A DNA stretch of 64,000 bases, taken from an uncultured Pseudomonadota bacterium (lineage in GTDB: Bacteria > Pseudomonadota > Gammaproteobacteria > Steroidobacterales > Steroidobacteraceae). Below the pieces are notes generated by a model. That model was not told the origin of the DNA, did not search any database, and saw nothing but the letters and a program-made list of their open reading frames with translations. This document shows, piece after piece, positions 56,151 through 64,000 of the stretch. Position 1 is the first letter of the stretch. Each line of letters starts with the position of its first letter. Made by a program: the position numbers and the translations under genes. The stretch lies in NCBI GenBank assembly GCA_903879335.1, contig CAIRLC010000041.1, positions 30,295 to 94,294 on the forward strand. Reading direction: 5' to 3'.

Positions 56151-57155
56151 ATGGTGAGCTTAGCGATTGAGTCGGTAAATCAGCCTGAAATCATGGCGCT
56201 GATCGAAGCGTTGGATACCTATCAGAAACCGCTCTATCCTGCGGAAAGTCACCACGGCATCGATTTTTCGGCGTTGTCGCAAGACAACGTGATCTTTATC
56301 GTCGCGAGAAGCGCCGACGGCGCCGCTGTTGGCTGCGGCGCCATCGTGCTGGAAGACAGCTATGGCGAATTAAAACGGATGTACACGGCACCATCCGCTC
56401 GCGGTCGCGGCGTGGCACGCACCATCCTCTCAGCCCTAGAAGCAGAAGCATCGCGCCGGAAGGTTTCGGTATTCCGGCTGGAGACCGGCTATCTTCAGCC
56501 TGAAGCGATCGCGCTCTACGAACGAGCCGGTTATCGACGTCGAGGTCCATTCGGGGACTACACGAACGACCCCAACTCTGTGTTTATGGAAAAACCGTCG
56601 CTGCCTCCGGGATATACCCTGCGTTTAGCGAGGCTGGATGAAGCTTCGGAGATTTCGACAGTGATCGGGCGATCGGCGCGCGAAGTGGGCAGCCAAGATT
56701 ATTCGTCGGCTGTCATCGAAGGCGCACTCACGGGTGCCTTCGGCGTCGACACGCAGTTGCTGCGAGATCAAACGTATTTCGTGATCGAATATTCTTCTAT
56801 CTTGGTGGCCGTGGGCGGATGGAGTCGCCGACGCACGCTGTTCGGAAGCGATTCTCGTTCCGGCAGAGAGCCAGAATTACTGGACGCCACGACTGACGGC
56901 GCGCGTATTCGGGCGTTTTTCGTCCATCCTGAACATACTCGGCTAGGCTTAGGCACGGCGATTCTTTGCGCAAGCGAGAGCGCGGCACGGGCCGAGGGGT
57001 TTTCGGCGTTTGAAATGATGGCGACTCGCACGGGTCGCCATATGTATCAGCGCCACGGCTACACAGGGGACACGTCAATTCAACACCCGGTGGGCGACAG
57101 TATTGCGATCGAATTCTTCCCAATGTCCAAGCGCGATCAATTGACGCAACGATGA
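56151..57155 (+). CDS. Tandem GNAT acetyltransferase, two domains in one chain
   Basis: 334 residues with two GNAT folds: N-terminal about 1-148 (ELKRMYTAPSARGRGVA, AIALYERAGYRRRGPF) and C-terminal about 155-330 (AFFVHPEHTRLGLGTAIL, GRHMYQRHGYTGD). Both have the acetyl-CoA loop form RGRGVA / RLGLGTA. Likely acts on small amines or protein N-termini; the acceptor is unknown. ATG at 56151; overlaps the next gene as ATGA. Confidence 0.88.
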   Translation: MVSLAIESVNQPEIMALIEALDTYQKPLYPAESHHGIDFSALSQDNVIFIVARSADGAAVGCGAIVLEDSYGELKRMYTAPSARGRGVARTILSALEAEASRRKVSVFRLETGYLQPEAIALYERAGYRRRGPFGDYTNDPNSVFMEKPSLPPGYTLRLARLDEASEISTVIGRSAREVGSQDYSSAVIEGALTGAFGVDTQLLRDQTYFVIEYSSILVAVGGWSRRRTLFGSDSRSGREPELLDATTDGARIRAFFVHPEHTRLGLGTAILCASESAARAEGFSAFEMMATRTGRHMYQRHGYTGDTSIQHPVGDSIAIEFFPMSKRDQLTQR

Positions 57156-58918
57156 GCAAAAGGACTTTGATCGCGGGATTAATTCTGGGCGCTTGTTTGA
57201 CCGGCTCGGCCTCCTTTGCCGCTAAGGTTGGCGACTCGATCGACGCTGTAGTGAAAAGTTATGAGGCCTTAGCGTCTCAAACCGATGGTCTGTCTGGCCC
57301 GGGATGGCCGAACGTGCGACCTGAAGCTGTGCATGCACGGCTGGAGGGTTTTAGACAATTGCGTCATCGACTGAGTGCCTTGCGCTCAGCGCCGGCGCAG
57401 TCTCCCGAAATCGAGACCCGGGAGTTATTAGCGTGGCGACTAGATCTACTGATAGAAGCTGGTCGATTTGATGAGGAGCGTGTCCCCTTTGATAACGGAG
57501 ATGGCTTTTTTAATACGGCAAACTATGCGGCGGCACAGACTGTGCTCCGCAGCGAAGCCGATGCCCGAGCCTGGATTGCGAGATTAAAGGCGCTTCCGGA
57601 TTATTACCGAGTGCAGATCGCAAACATGCGCCGTGGTTTGGCAACAGGCTTCACCCAACCCCGGTCAATTGCCGAGGGCATCCTCAGGACGCTCGAGATT
57701 GCGGCAGATCAACCGGTAGAAGCGAGTCCCCTCCTCGGCCCCTTCCGACGGGTGCCGGCAACACTGCCCGATGACGTCAATCAAGGTCTGCGCGCCGAGG
57801 CGGCCGTGGTCATTCAAGATCAAATCAAGCCAGTACAACTCGAATTAGTCCGTTTTTTTGAAGACGAATACATCCCGGGCGCACGAGTAACGACCGGTGC
57901 TCGGCAACTCCCGGATGGTGAGGCGTACTACCCATTTTTGGTTCGGCGGTCCACAACCCTCCCGCTTTCGCCTGAGGAAGTGGAGGCTATCGGGGAATCT
58001 GAATTGGCGCGTCTCACGCGTGAAATGGAAGTCACTATGCGGGAGGCGGGCTGGCAAGGCGACTTACGCTCATTCATTGAGTTCTTGCGCACGGAACCGG
58101 CGTTCTATGCGCAGAATCTTGAGTCGTACATCGAGAAAGGCAGCGAAATCGGCAAGCGAGTTGATGCGCTCTTACCGCTCTCTTTTGGCAAATTACCGCG
58201 CCTGACGTGGGGGCTTCGGCGCAAACCGCCGGAATTGGATGCGTCCTCGAGCGGCTATGACCCCGGCGACCCTGCGAAGGGTATCGCCGGCTCGGTCGTC
58301 GTGGGTTCTCGGTCATACGGAGATCCACTCTTTTCATTGCCGGCTTGGATCCTCCATGAAGGCGTTCCTGGCCACCATTTACAGATTGCACTCGCGCAAG
58401 AGCGCTCAGATTTACCCCCATTTCGGCGCAAAGACGATATCACTGCATTCGTCGAAGGATGGGCGTTGTATTCCGAGTACCTCGGCGTAGAGATGGGCGT
58501 CTATCGCAACCCGTATGAGCGCTTCGGACGGTTGGCTTTCGAAGTCTGGCGCGCCTGTCGCCTTGTCATGGATGTGGCCATTCATTGGCGCGGCCAAGTG
58601 CCTGAACAAGCTGAGCAGTGCCTGCTCCAAAACACAACATTGCCCCGATCGGTTGCTGACTACGAGACCGCCCGGTATACCGCGTGGCCTGCACAGGCTT
58701 TGGCTTATAAGATCGGAGAGCTGCACATCTTGGCGCTACGCCGACATGCTGAGACAAAACTAGGCCAAAAATTTGATTTGCGGCGCTTTCACGACCAGTT
58801 GCTAGATGATGGCCCAATGCCTTTAATGATGGCTGACCGGCATATCGAACGATGGATTGAACGCTCAACTTCCGCGGCTTCACCCGATTCTTCCCGAGGC
58901 TCCCATGACCGCCCCTAA
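57152..58918 (+). CDS. DUF885 family metallopeptidase-like protein, exported
   Basis: 588 residues, signal peptide to about residue 23 (LTGSASFAAK). DUF885 zinc motif LHEGVPGHHLQ at His402-Glu403...His408, with the usual Asp/Glu-rich downstream helix (FVEGWALYSEYLGVEMG). Predicted periplasmic dipeptidase/peptidase-like hydrolase. Translationally coupled to the double-GNAT gene, so acetylation and peptide or amine turnover may act on the same substrate. Confidence 0.88.
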   Translation: MSKRTLIAGLILGACLTGSASFAAKVGDSIDAVVKSYEALASQTDGLSGPGWPNVRPEAVHARLEGFRQLRHRLSALRSAPAQSPEIETRELLAWRLDLLIEAGRFDEERVPFDNGDGFFNTANYAAAQTVLRSEADARAWIARLKALPDYYRVQIANMRRGLATGFTQPRSIAEGILRTLEIAADQPVEASPLLGPFRRVPATLPDDVNQGLRAEAAVVIQDQIKPVQLELVRFFEDEYIPGARVTTGARQLPDGEAYYPFLVRRSTTLPLSPEEVEAIGESELARLTREMEVTMREAGWQGDLRSFIEFLRTEPAFYAQNLESYIEKGSEIGKRVDALLPLSFGKLPRLTWGLRRKPPELDASSSGYDPGDPAKGIAGSVVVGSRSYGDPLFSLPAWILHEGVPGHHLQIALAQERSDLPPFRRKDDITAFVEGWALYSEYLGVEMGVYRNPYERFGRLAFEVWRACRLVMDVAIHWRGQVPEQAEQCLLQNTTLPRSVADYETARYTAWPAQALAYKIGELHILALRRHAETKLGQKFDLRRFHDQLLDDGPMPLMMADRHIERWIERSTSAASPDSSRGSHDRP

Positions 58919-59435
58919 TTCGCATCGGCGCTCCTTCGTCATGGGCGCTGGCGCCGCCCTTTTCGCAGCCAGCGCACGCGGCGAATCAGGGGTCACTCCG
59001 CCGCCAAGCCCTCGACTGACTTTTGTTTACGAAGCTCTGGTCCTATTAGCGAAAGACGTCCCACACGGGCGAACCCCTCACGGCGAGCGTTTTCGCGCAC
59101 CGATCATTGGGGGCGATTTTTACGGGACGGACTTCTCCGGAAAAATTGTCCCTGGCGGCGCGGACTGGCAGCTCCTGCGCTCTGATGGCTGGTTTGAACT
59201 GGACGCGAGTTACTTCATGGAAACCTCGGACGGCGTCCAAATACAGGTTCGCAACCATGGGCTTTGGCACAGCGACTCCGGTGATTGGCCAGCCGATTAC
59301 GCGTACACGACGCCAGAATTCGAGGCGCCAAATGGTCGCTATGAGTGGCTCAATCGAAGAGTATTTGTGGGTACGGTTTCACCTTCGCCCGACTCAAGGC
59401 CAGCCGTCGTGATCAGAGTTTGGGCGGTTGGCTGA
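58905..59435 (+). CDS. DUF3237 domain protein, Tat-exported
   Basis: 176 residues. A twin-Arg-type leader (SHRRSFVMGAGAALFAASARGE) is followed by a DUF3237 beta-barrel-like domain (PRLTFVYEALVLL, GRTPHGERFRAPIIGGDFYG, GGADWQLLRSDGWFELDASY). The ATG at 58905 overlaps the end of the DUF885 gene by 14 nt, the third member of the operon. Function unknown; DUF3237 genes often lie in aromatic or steroid degradation loci. Confidence 0.85.
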   Translation: MTAPNSHRRSFVMGAGAALFAASARGESGVTPPPSPRLTFVYEALVLLAKDVPHGRTPHGERFRAPIIGGDFYGTDFSGKIVPGGADWQLLRSDGWFELDASYFMETSDGVQIQVRNHGLWHSDSGDWPADYAYTTPEFEAPNGRYEWLNRRVFVGTVSPSPDSRPAVVIRVWAVG

Positions 59436-59826
59436 AGACTGATCGAAAGAAGCTCGACGCCAACTCGCGTCGAAGCGGAACAGCTCTATTTCGATAGGTG
59501 TTGTTGAAATCTGACCTGTGCAATTCGTGCTCGGCGATCTCGGCCGCGCAGATCACCGACCGTATCAGGCGCACTCAGCAACATCGGTTATTACCCAAAA
59601 TTAGTCGATCAAACTTGTAGATGGGAAAACAGTCGCGCCCAATGGAACGGCAAAGCTGATTTTTATTTTATTAATTTAAAATCATGGACTTAAAAATACT
59701 TCGCATACAACTCCATTATAACTAGATTGCATTAACGTCTCGAAAAAGCGACCTAGCGAAAACCAAAATTGGGGTACAGAATACCGACCACTACGATCAA
59801 ACAGCGCCAACAGGGGCATAAAACAA
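59436..59826 (+). other. 391-bp upstream region of the third TonB receptor
   Basis: No gene. The right half is unusually AT-rich (about 59660-59735, TTTTATTTTATTAATTTAAA), with a TATAAC at 59717-59722 that could be a -10 element; a clear -35 was not found. The rest is ordinary sequence. It presumably holds the promoter and any operator of the receptor gene. Confidence 0.5.
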
Positions 59827-62469
59827 ATGAAATTGATCCAGTCATACCCACTTTTGCTCGCGGCAATCACCGCGACATTTGTCGCGCAAGCACAACAATC
59901 GCCCGGCGGCCCGGAAAAACCTGCGACCGTCGGATCGAGTCTCGATGAGACGGTCATTACGGGTACACGACGTGAGGGGCGAACGGTGCTTGAGTCGTCG
60001 GCCTCAATCGACGTCTTATCCGGCGAAGATCTGGCCTCACAGTCCACAGCCAATATGTTGGACACCTTATCGAATGCCGTGCCCAGCTTTACTGTCGGAC
60101 AGAATTCAATTTCTGATGCCTCGAGCTTCGTTCGGGCACCCTCCCTGCGCGGTTTGCCCGGCGACGAGCTACTCGTCATGCTCAACGGCAAACGACTGAA
60201 CCGCTCTTCGCTCGTTCAGGTCTACCAAGGCGGCGAAACTGAACTGTCATTTGGGTCTCAAGGCCCTGATCTTGCATCGATTCCGTCCATTGCGATCCGG
60301 TCGCTGGAGATCCTCAAAGACGGTGCATCAGCGCAGTACGGCTCGGACGCGATCGCTGGCGTCCTGAACTATCAATTCCGGGAAAATAACACCGGATTTG
60401 AGGCGACTGCCCGCTACGGACAATATGACACCGGCTTATTTCCCCGGGACGGTGCCGATCGCGAAGTCGCGTTTAATTGGGGCCTACCGCTAGGCACTGG
60501 CGGTTTCGCCAACCTTTCAGCGGAATGGGCTAGCAACGAACAGACTGTTCGAAACGCAACACGGCCGTCTGCAATCGCCTTTGCAGAAAACTACCCGGCG
60601 CTGGCGTCCCAACTTCCCCACTACCCGGGCCCGGTGCAGGAATTCGGCACGCCGCCGGCGGATAGCCTCAAGGTTTTCCTGAACAGCGCGCTGCCGTTGG
60701 CCAATGGCGACAAAATCTATTTCTTTGGGAATTACTCGCACATCGCGGCGAATGAAAGCTTCAATTACCGACTGCCGACCGACGTCACTGATCAGTACGG
60801 TAACTCGTTTGGTCGTAATGCCGCCTTCTACGACATCTACCTAGATCCGTGCACGGCTAATCTGACGGGTTGCCCAGCCGGCGGATACGTCAATAACGCG
60901 CACACGTTCAACTTCTCCAGCGTCTACCCTGCCGGCTTCACGCCTCGCTTCTACGGCACAACGGTTGAGCGCTTTGCGGCAGCTGGATATAAAGGCAAGA
61001 CAGAGTCAGGCCTCACGTACGACTTCTCTTTGACTAGCGGCCATAACGAACTATCACTGAGCCTGCGCAACTCACTGAACCCATCCTTAGGTCCGCAGTC
61101 ACCCACGTCATTTAATGACGGCGCATTCGTACAGGATGAGTACACGGCCAGTCTTGATCTGTCGACGCCTTTGAAAGCGCCGGGTTTCATAAATCCGTTG
61201 TCCGTCGCGTTCGGTCTTGAACTGCATCATGAGAAATATTCTCAACATGCGGGCGATGCGGCGTCCTACGCGTCGGGACCTTATGCATATCAACCCCTAT
61301 ATGACTGCACAGGCACGATCTGCACACCGACACCGGATGGCTCTGGCGCGCAAGTTATTGCCACTAAGTCGACCGCGTCGAATGGATACGGCGGCAATGC
61401 ATCAACGTTCAGCGCTTCTACCCGCAACGTCGCAGCCTATGTGGATCTAGAAGGCGATCTGACTGATCACCTAACGCTCGGTGTAGCAGGACGTTATGAG
61501 AATTATTCGACCTTCGGTTCAACCAGCCTTGGCAAATTCCAGGTGCGTTACACCGTGACGGATGCGATCGCGTTGCGCGCAACGGTGAGCAACGGATTCC
61601 ATGCCCCCACAGCAGGCCAGCAGAACGTTCAGACGGTATCCACCACATTCACCAATGCAGGCACCCAAGTCGAGATTGGCACCTATCCTGTGGATAGTGT
61701 CATCGCAAAGTACTACGGCTCGAAAACCATCAAGCCTGAAACGTCAACAAATCTCAGTGCCGGTATCGTTTTCACCCCGGGTAACGATTTCGTTGCTACC
61801 TTGGATGCCTACCAAATTGACGTGCGCGATCGCATTACGATCAGTCGCGCCTACGATGTCAGCCTCGCAGATATTCAGGCGCAACCAGCTCTGTCATATG
61901 TTGGTGAAGGCGGTTCAGTCCAGTACTTTACGAATGGCTTTAGCACGCGGACAAAGGGTCTCGACTTAGTGCTCACAAAAACGGTGCGCTTACCAAATGA
62001 CGCTACCCTGTCAGGTACGCTCGCTTATAACTACAACATTACGGACGTGACGAAACGGGATACTTCGGTCGTTGCAGACTATCAAGTTGTCGACATTCAG
62101 CATTACGCTCCCAACAATCGCATCAACACAACCTTGAACTATTCTCAGGGCAAACTTACCGTTGGGTTGCATGAGAACTATTACGGCACCTATCGCGACG
62201 AGTTTGATTATCCAGGGCAGTTATTCAGCGCCAAGCTGACGACTGATTTGGATGTAGGTTATGAAGTTGCGCCGAAGGTTGTCTTGGCGATTGGTGCTCG
62301 AAACTTATTTAACGCGTTCCCAGATCGCATCAAGAACAATGATGACGTCGGAAACACGATTTATCAGACGACCCATAGCCTCTGGGATGGTGAGTTCTAT
62401 CCGCGTGGCGGCGGTCCCTTTGGTTATAACGGCCGTTTTGTCTACGCACGAATCGGCGCGAAATTCTGA
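59827..62469 (+). CDS. TonB-dependent outer-membrane receptor, large (third)
   Basis: 880 residues: signal peptide to about residue 22 (ATFVAQAQQ), TonB box-like LDETVITGTRREGRTV, plug with RAPSLRGLPGDELLVMLNGK and LEILKDGASAQYGSDAIAGV, then a large barrel ending YNGRFVYARIGAKF with the terminal Phe. The ASAQYGSDAIAGV plug variant marks the group found in soil and freshwater proteobacteria, substrates unassigned. No obvious enzyme neighbour except an MFS transporter 99 bp downstream, which could complete uptake across the inner membrane. Confidence 0.93.
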   Translation: MKLIQSYPLLLAAITATFVAQAQQSPGGPEKPATVGSSLDETVITGTRREGRTVLESSASIDVLSGEDLASQSTANMLDTLSNAVPSFTVGQNSISDASSFVRAPSLRGLPGDELLVMLNGKRLNRSSLVQVYQGGETELSFGSQGPDLASIPSIAIRSLEILKDGASAQYGSDAIAGVLNYQFRENNTGFEATARYGQYDTGLFPRDGADREVAFNWGLPLGTGGFANLSAEWASNEQTVRNATRPSAIAFAENYPALASQLPHYPGPVQEFGTPPADSLKVFLNSALPLANGDKIYFFGNYSHIAANESFNYRLPTDVTDQYGNSFGRNAAFYDIYLDPCTANLTGCPAGGYVNNAHTFNFSSVYPAGFTPRFYGTTVERFAAAGYKGKTESGLTYDFSLTSGHNELSLSLRNSLNPSLGPQSPTSFNDGAFVQDEYTASLDLSTPLKAPGFINPLSVAFGLELHHEKYSQHAGDAASYASGPYAYQPLYDCTGTICTPTPDGSGAQVIATKSTASNGYGGNASTFSASTRNVAAYVDLEGDLTDHLTLGVAGRYENYSTFGSTSLGKFQVRYTVTDAIALRATVSNGFHAPTAGQQNVQTVSTTFTNAGTQVEIGTYPVDSVIAKYYGSKTIKPETSTNLSAGIVFTPGNDFVATLDAYQIDVRDRITISRAYDVSLADIQAQPALSYVGEGGSVQYFTNGFSTRTKGLDLVLTKTVRLPNDATLSGTLAYNYNITDVTKRDTSVVADYQVVDIQHYAPNNRINTTLNYSQGKLTVGLHENYYGTYRDEFDYPGQLFSAKLTTDLDVGYEVAPKVVLAIGARNLFNAFPDRIKNNDDVGNTIYQTTHSLWDGEFYPRGGGPFGYNGRFVYARIGAKF

Positions 62470-62479
62470 TGGTTGTTCG

Positions 62480-62503
62480 GGCGGCCCGATGGAACGGGCC
62501 GCC
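62480..62503 (+). terminator. Hairpin terminator after the third TonB receptor
   Basis: GGCGGCCC (62480-62487) and GGGCCGCC (62496-62503) with an 8-nt loop, followed by TGATTCTTTG. It lies 10 nt after the stop; the T-tract is weak, so some read-through to the MFS gene is possible. Confidence 0.7.
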
Positions 62504-62568
62504 TGATTCTTTGCGGTCACCCCTGAGTAGCGTTATAACGGATAACGCAATCTGATTGGGAATGATGA

Positions 62569-63837
62569 ATGGCCACCGAAGAAAAAGCAGGCGCTAGCCG
62601 CGGCCCATCGTTCCCCATTTTTCTATACTTTGGCTCGTCAACGATTTTGCTGCTGCTTGTAGCACCTGACGGCACGTGGCTTGACGTTGCCACAGCCTAT
62701 CTTCTTCAGATGAAGCTGCACGCAACACCGTCGCAGATCTCTACGTTTCGAGTGTTGACAGGTGCGCCAATTTATATGGGCTTCTTGTTTGGTCTTGTCC
62801 GAAATCTTTGGAATCCGTTTGGCTTACGCGATCGTGGCTACTTTCTGATATTTTCAGTAATTACTGGGCTAATTTTTGCAGCGCTTGCATTGTTGGACGT
62901 TACGTATGCTGCGCTGTTCGTAGGCGTGTTACTGATCAGCATTTGCACACGTTTTTTACTGGCCGCACAACAAGGCCTTATGGGACTGGTCGCCCAAGAG
63001 CATCTAATGTCCGGCCGGATGGCTGCGTTATACAGCGCTTGCTACTTTATCCCACTCATATTGGGCGCCCTATTCGCGGGCGTAGCTGCAGATTCATTCA
63101 CTCCAAGGATGCAATTTCTGACCTTAGCGGTAGTCGGTGTTGCAGTTGGAATTTTTGGTTTTTTGAAGCCTAAGAGTGTGTTTGAAAATGCCTATGAGCA
63201 GCCTCAAGCTCAGGGCTCAGATCTCGTTTCTGACTTGCGCCGTCTGTTCAGCGACCCTGCCGCGCTTGCAGCCGTGGCAATGATTTTTTTATGGCAGTTT
63301 GCGCCGGGCTTGCAAACAGTCATGCAATTCCACCTCACAGAACACTTGGGTGCCGCGGAATCCGCATTCGGCTATTGGACGGCAACGTATTACGTGTCGT
63401 TCTTACCTGGGGTGATTGGCTACGGCTATATTTGCCAGAAAGTTGCGTATGGCCGGCTAGGAACTTGGGCCATCCTCGCGAGCGCGCCGTTAAATTTAGT
63501 GCTGCCGCTTTTGACAAGCCCCGAGCAATTGATGTGGTTTGCAGTTCCGTTGGGGTTGTCGGCGGGCGCCGCTTTCGCAGCACTCTACGACATTGCCATT
63601 CGTGCCTGTCCGCCGGGACTGCACGGCGCTCTCATGATGGCTGTGGCGGGCGGTAACCAGTTGGGTTGGCGAACTGGCGATGTCTTCGGTACTTGGCTTT
63701 ATGGAAGCGGTGGTGACCACGGCTTCTGGTACGCATCAATCGGCACAGCGGTGACCTCCGGGATCGCACCACTGTTTCTCGCGCTAGCGCCCCGAAATCT
63801 TTTGGCGACACGGGACGGAGAGCCGTTAGGCGCCTGA
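62569..63837 (+). CDS. MFS transporter (BT1/folate-biopterin-like or AmpG-like)
   Basis: 422-residue, 12-helix inner-membrane carrier. Helices begin at about residue 14 (FPIFLYFGSSTILLLLVAPDG) and the RVLTGAPIYMGFLFGLVRNLWNPFG loop is typical of the BT1/PUCC-like MFS side branch. Substrate unknown. It follows the TonB receptor and may form an import pair with it. It converges on the tRNA at the right edge. Confidence 0.85.
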   Translation: MATEEKAGASRGPSFPIFLYFGSSTILLLLVAPDGTWLDVATAYLLQMKLHATPSQISTFRVLTGAPIYMGFLFGLVRNLWNPFGLRDRGYFLIFSVITGLIFAALALLDVTYAALFVGVLLISICTRFLLAAQQGLMGLVAQEHLMSGRMAALYSACYFIPLILGALFAGVAADSFTPRMQFLTLAVVGVAVGIFGFLKPKSVFENAYEQPQAQGSDLVSDLRRLFSDPAALAAVAMIFLWQFAPGLQTVMQFHLTEHLGAAESAFGYWTATYYVSFLPGVIGYGYICQKVAYGRLGTWAILASAPLNLVLPLLTSPEQLMWFAVPLGLSAGAAFAALYDIAIRACPPGLHGALMMAVAGGNQLGWRTGDVFGTWLYGSGGDHGFWYASIGTAVTSGIAPLFLALAPRNLLATRDGEPLGA

Positions 63838-63882
63838 TCAAGCGAGCTGGGCTGTTTGGCCGCAGTCGCTTGCTTACCGATG

Positions 63883-63922
63883 TGGTGGGCCCGCAGGGAT
63901 TCGAACCCTGAACCAAGGGATT
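63883..63922 (-). tRNA. 3' exon (positions 37-76) of a split tRNA, probably tRNA-Ile(CAU)
   Basis: On the minus strand the exon is exactly 40 nt and fits positions 37-76: A37 A38, anticodon-stem strand TCCCT (39-43), variable loop TGGTT, T-arm CAGGG-TTCGAAT-CCCTG, acceptor strand CGGGCCC, discriminator A and an encoded CCA. The 5' exon, anticodon included, lies outside the window. The AATCnCTTGGT start is like E. coli tRNA-Ile2 (CAU), and Azoarcus tRNA-Ile(CAU) has a group I intron at this same site, so the identity is inferred from those two points. Confidence 0.85.
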
Positions 63923-64000
63923 CACTTATCCCCACGATTTCCCGTGGGAGTGGACTATCTCTTCACCCTCGCCAACCCCGAAAGGTAGCGGTCGGGTGCG
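63923..64000 (-). ncRNA. Group I self-splicing intron in the tRNA anticodon loop (3' part, runs off window)
   Basis: Reading the minus strand, the 78 nt upstream of the exon include GCACCCGACC, a P8-like hairpin (CGCTACC...GGTTGGCG), the P3/P7 strand GGTGAAGAGATAGTCC, a P9 hairpin (CCCACG/CGTGGG, plus 63931-63948) and a terminal G before the exon. These follow in the same order as the 3' end of the Azoarcus pre-tRNA-Ile intron (GCACCC, GGTGAAGGCATAGTCC, P9, terminal G). The predicted splice point is after anticodon position 36. P1-P6 and the guide sequence are outside the window. Confidence 0.82.

Overview
This is a stretch of chromosome from a free-living, aerobic, envelope-rich gammaproteobacterium. 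No phage, plasmid, IS or CRISPR signature was seen. The gene order gshB - tonB - algH - ruvX - pyrB ... pilU/pilT - yggS - proC - yggT recalls the Pseudomonas aeruginosa twitching/pyrimidine neighbourhood. The split class II ribonucleotide reductase (nrdJa/nrdJb) is also Pseudomonas-like. Three TonB-dependent receptors, a penicillin acylase, an IorAB-type molybdenum oxidoreductase and a DUF885 peptidase suggest a Xanthomonadales/Nevskiales/Steroidobacterales-like scavenger. That placement is inference and no closer assignment is possible from the window.

Layout. 0.2-8.0 kb (+): glutathione synthetase, a secreted penicillin acylase, a TonB-like protein, AlgH, RuvX, aspartate carbamoyltransferase, a PyrK-type electron-transfer flavoprotein and YceH, tightly packed with several start/stop overlaps. 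8.0-11.4 kb (-): three tandem PilT/PilU retraction ATPases. 11.4-14.4 kb (+): YggS, ProC, YggT, DUF167 and an HU protein with a strong terminator. 14.5-20.9 kb (-): hydrolase, FKBP, HtpG, then a wall-remodelling operon (MltD-like transglycosylase, lipoprotein, L,D-transpeptidase). 21-25 kb: DUF2721 (+) and nrdJa-nrdJb (-). The nrdJ control region carries a duplicated NrdR-like palindrome and a long stem-loop.

25-37.4 kb: DegP/DegQ protease with a candidate sigma-E promoter, an NDUFA9-like protein, CCA transferase, MidA-like methyltransferase, a folate/pterin cluster (folM-like, folK, folB), tsaD, and the macromolecular synthesis operon rpsU-yqeY-dnaG-rpoD. 37.4-39.5 kb (-): ilvE-azlC-azlD, a branched-chain amino acid metabolism/export unit. 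39.7-46.1 kb (-): a likely catabolic cluster of CMD-family protein, cupin, atypical SDR, TonB receptor and cyclase-family hydrolase, followed by a sodium symporter.

46.4-48.4 kb (-): three small envelope genes, two of which share a novel-looking sequence module. 48.6-52.9 kb: an ABC exporter converges on a TonB receptor preceded by a His/Cys-containing small exported protein, suggesting metal handling. 53.1-59.4 kb (+): IorA/IorB-like enzyme, a double-GNAT protein, a DUF885 metallopeptidase and a DUF3237 protein. 59.8-63.8 kb (+): a third TonB receptor and an MFS transporter. The right edge (-) holds the 3' exon of a tRNA, probably tRNA-Ile(CAU), interrupted after position 36 by an Azoarcus-like group I intron that runs out of the window. 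This is the most unusual element seen.
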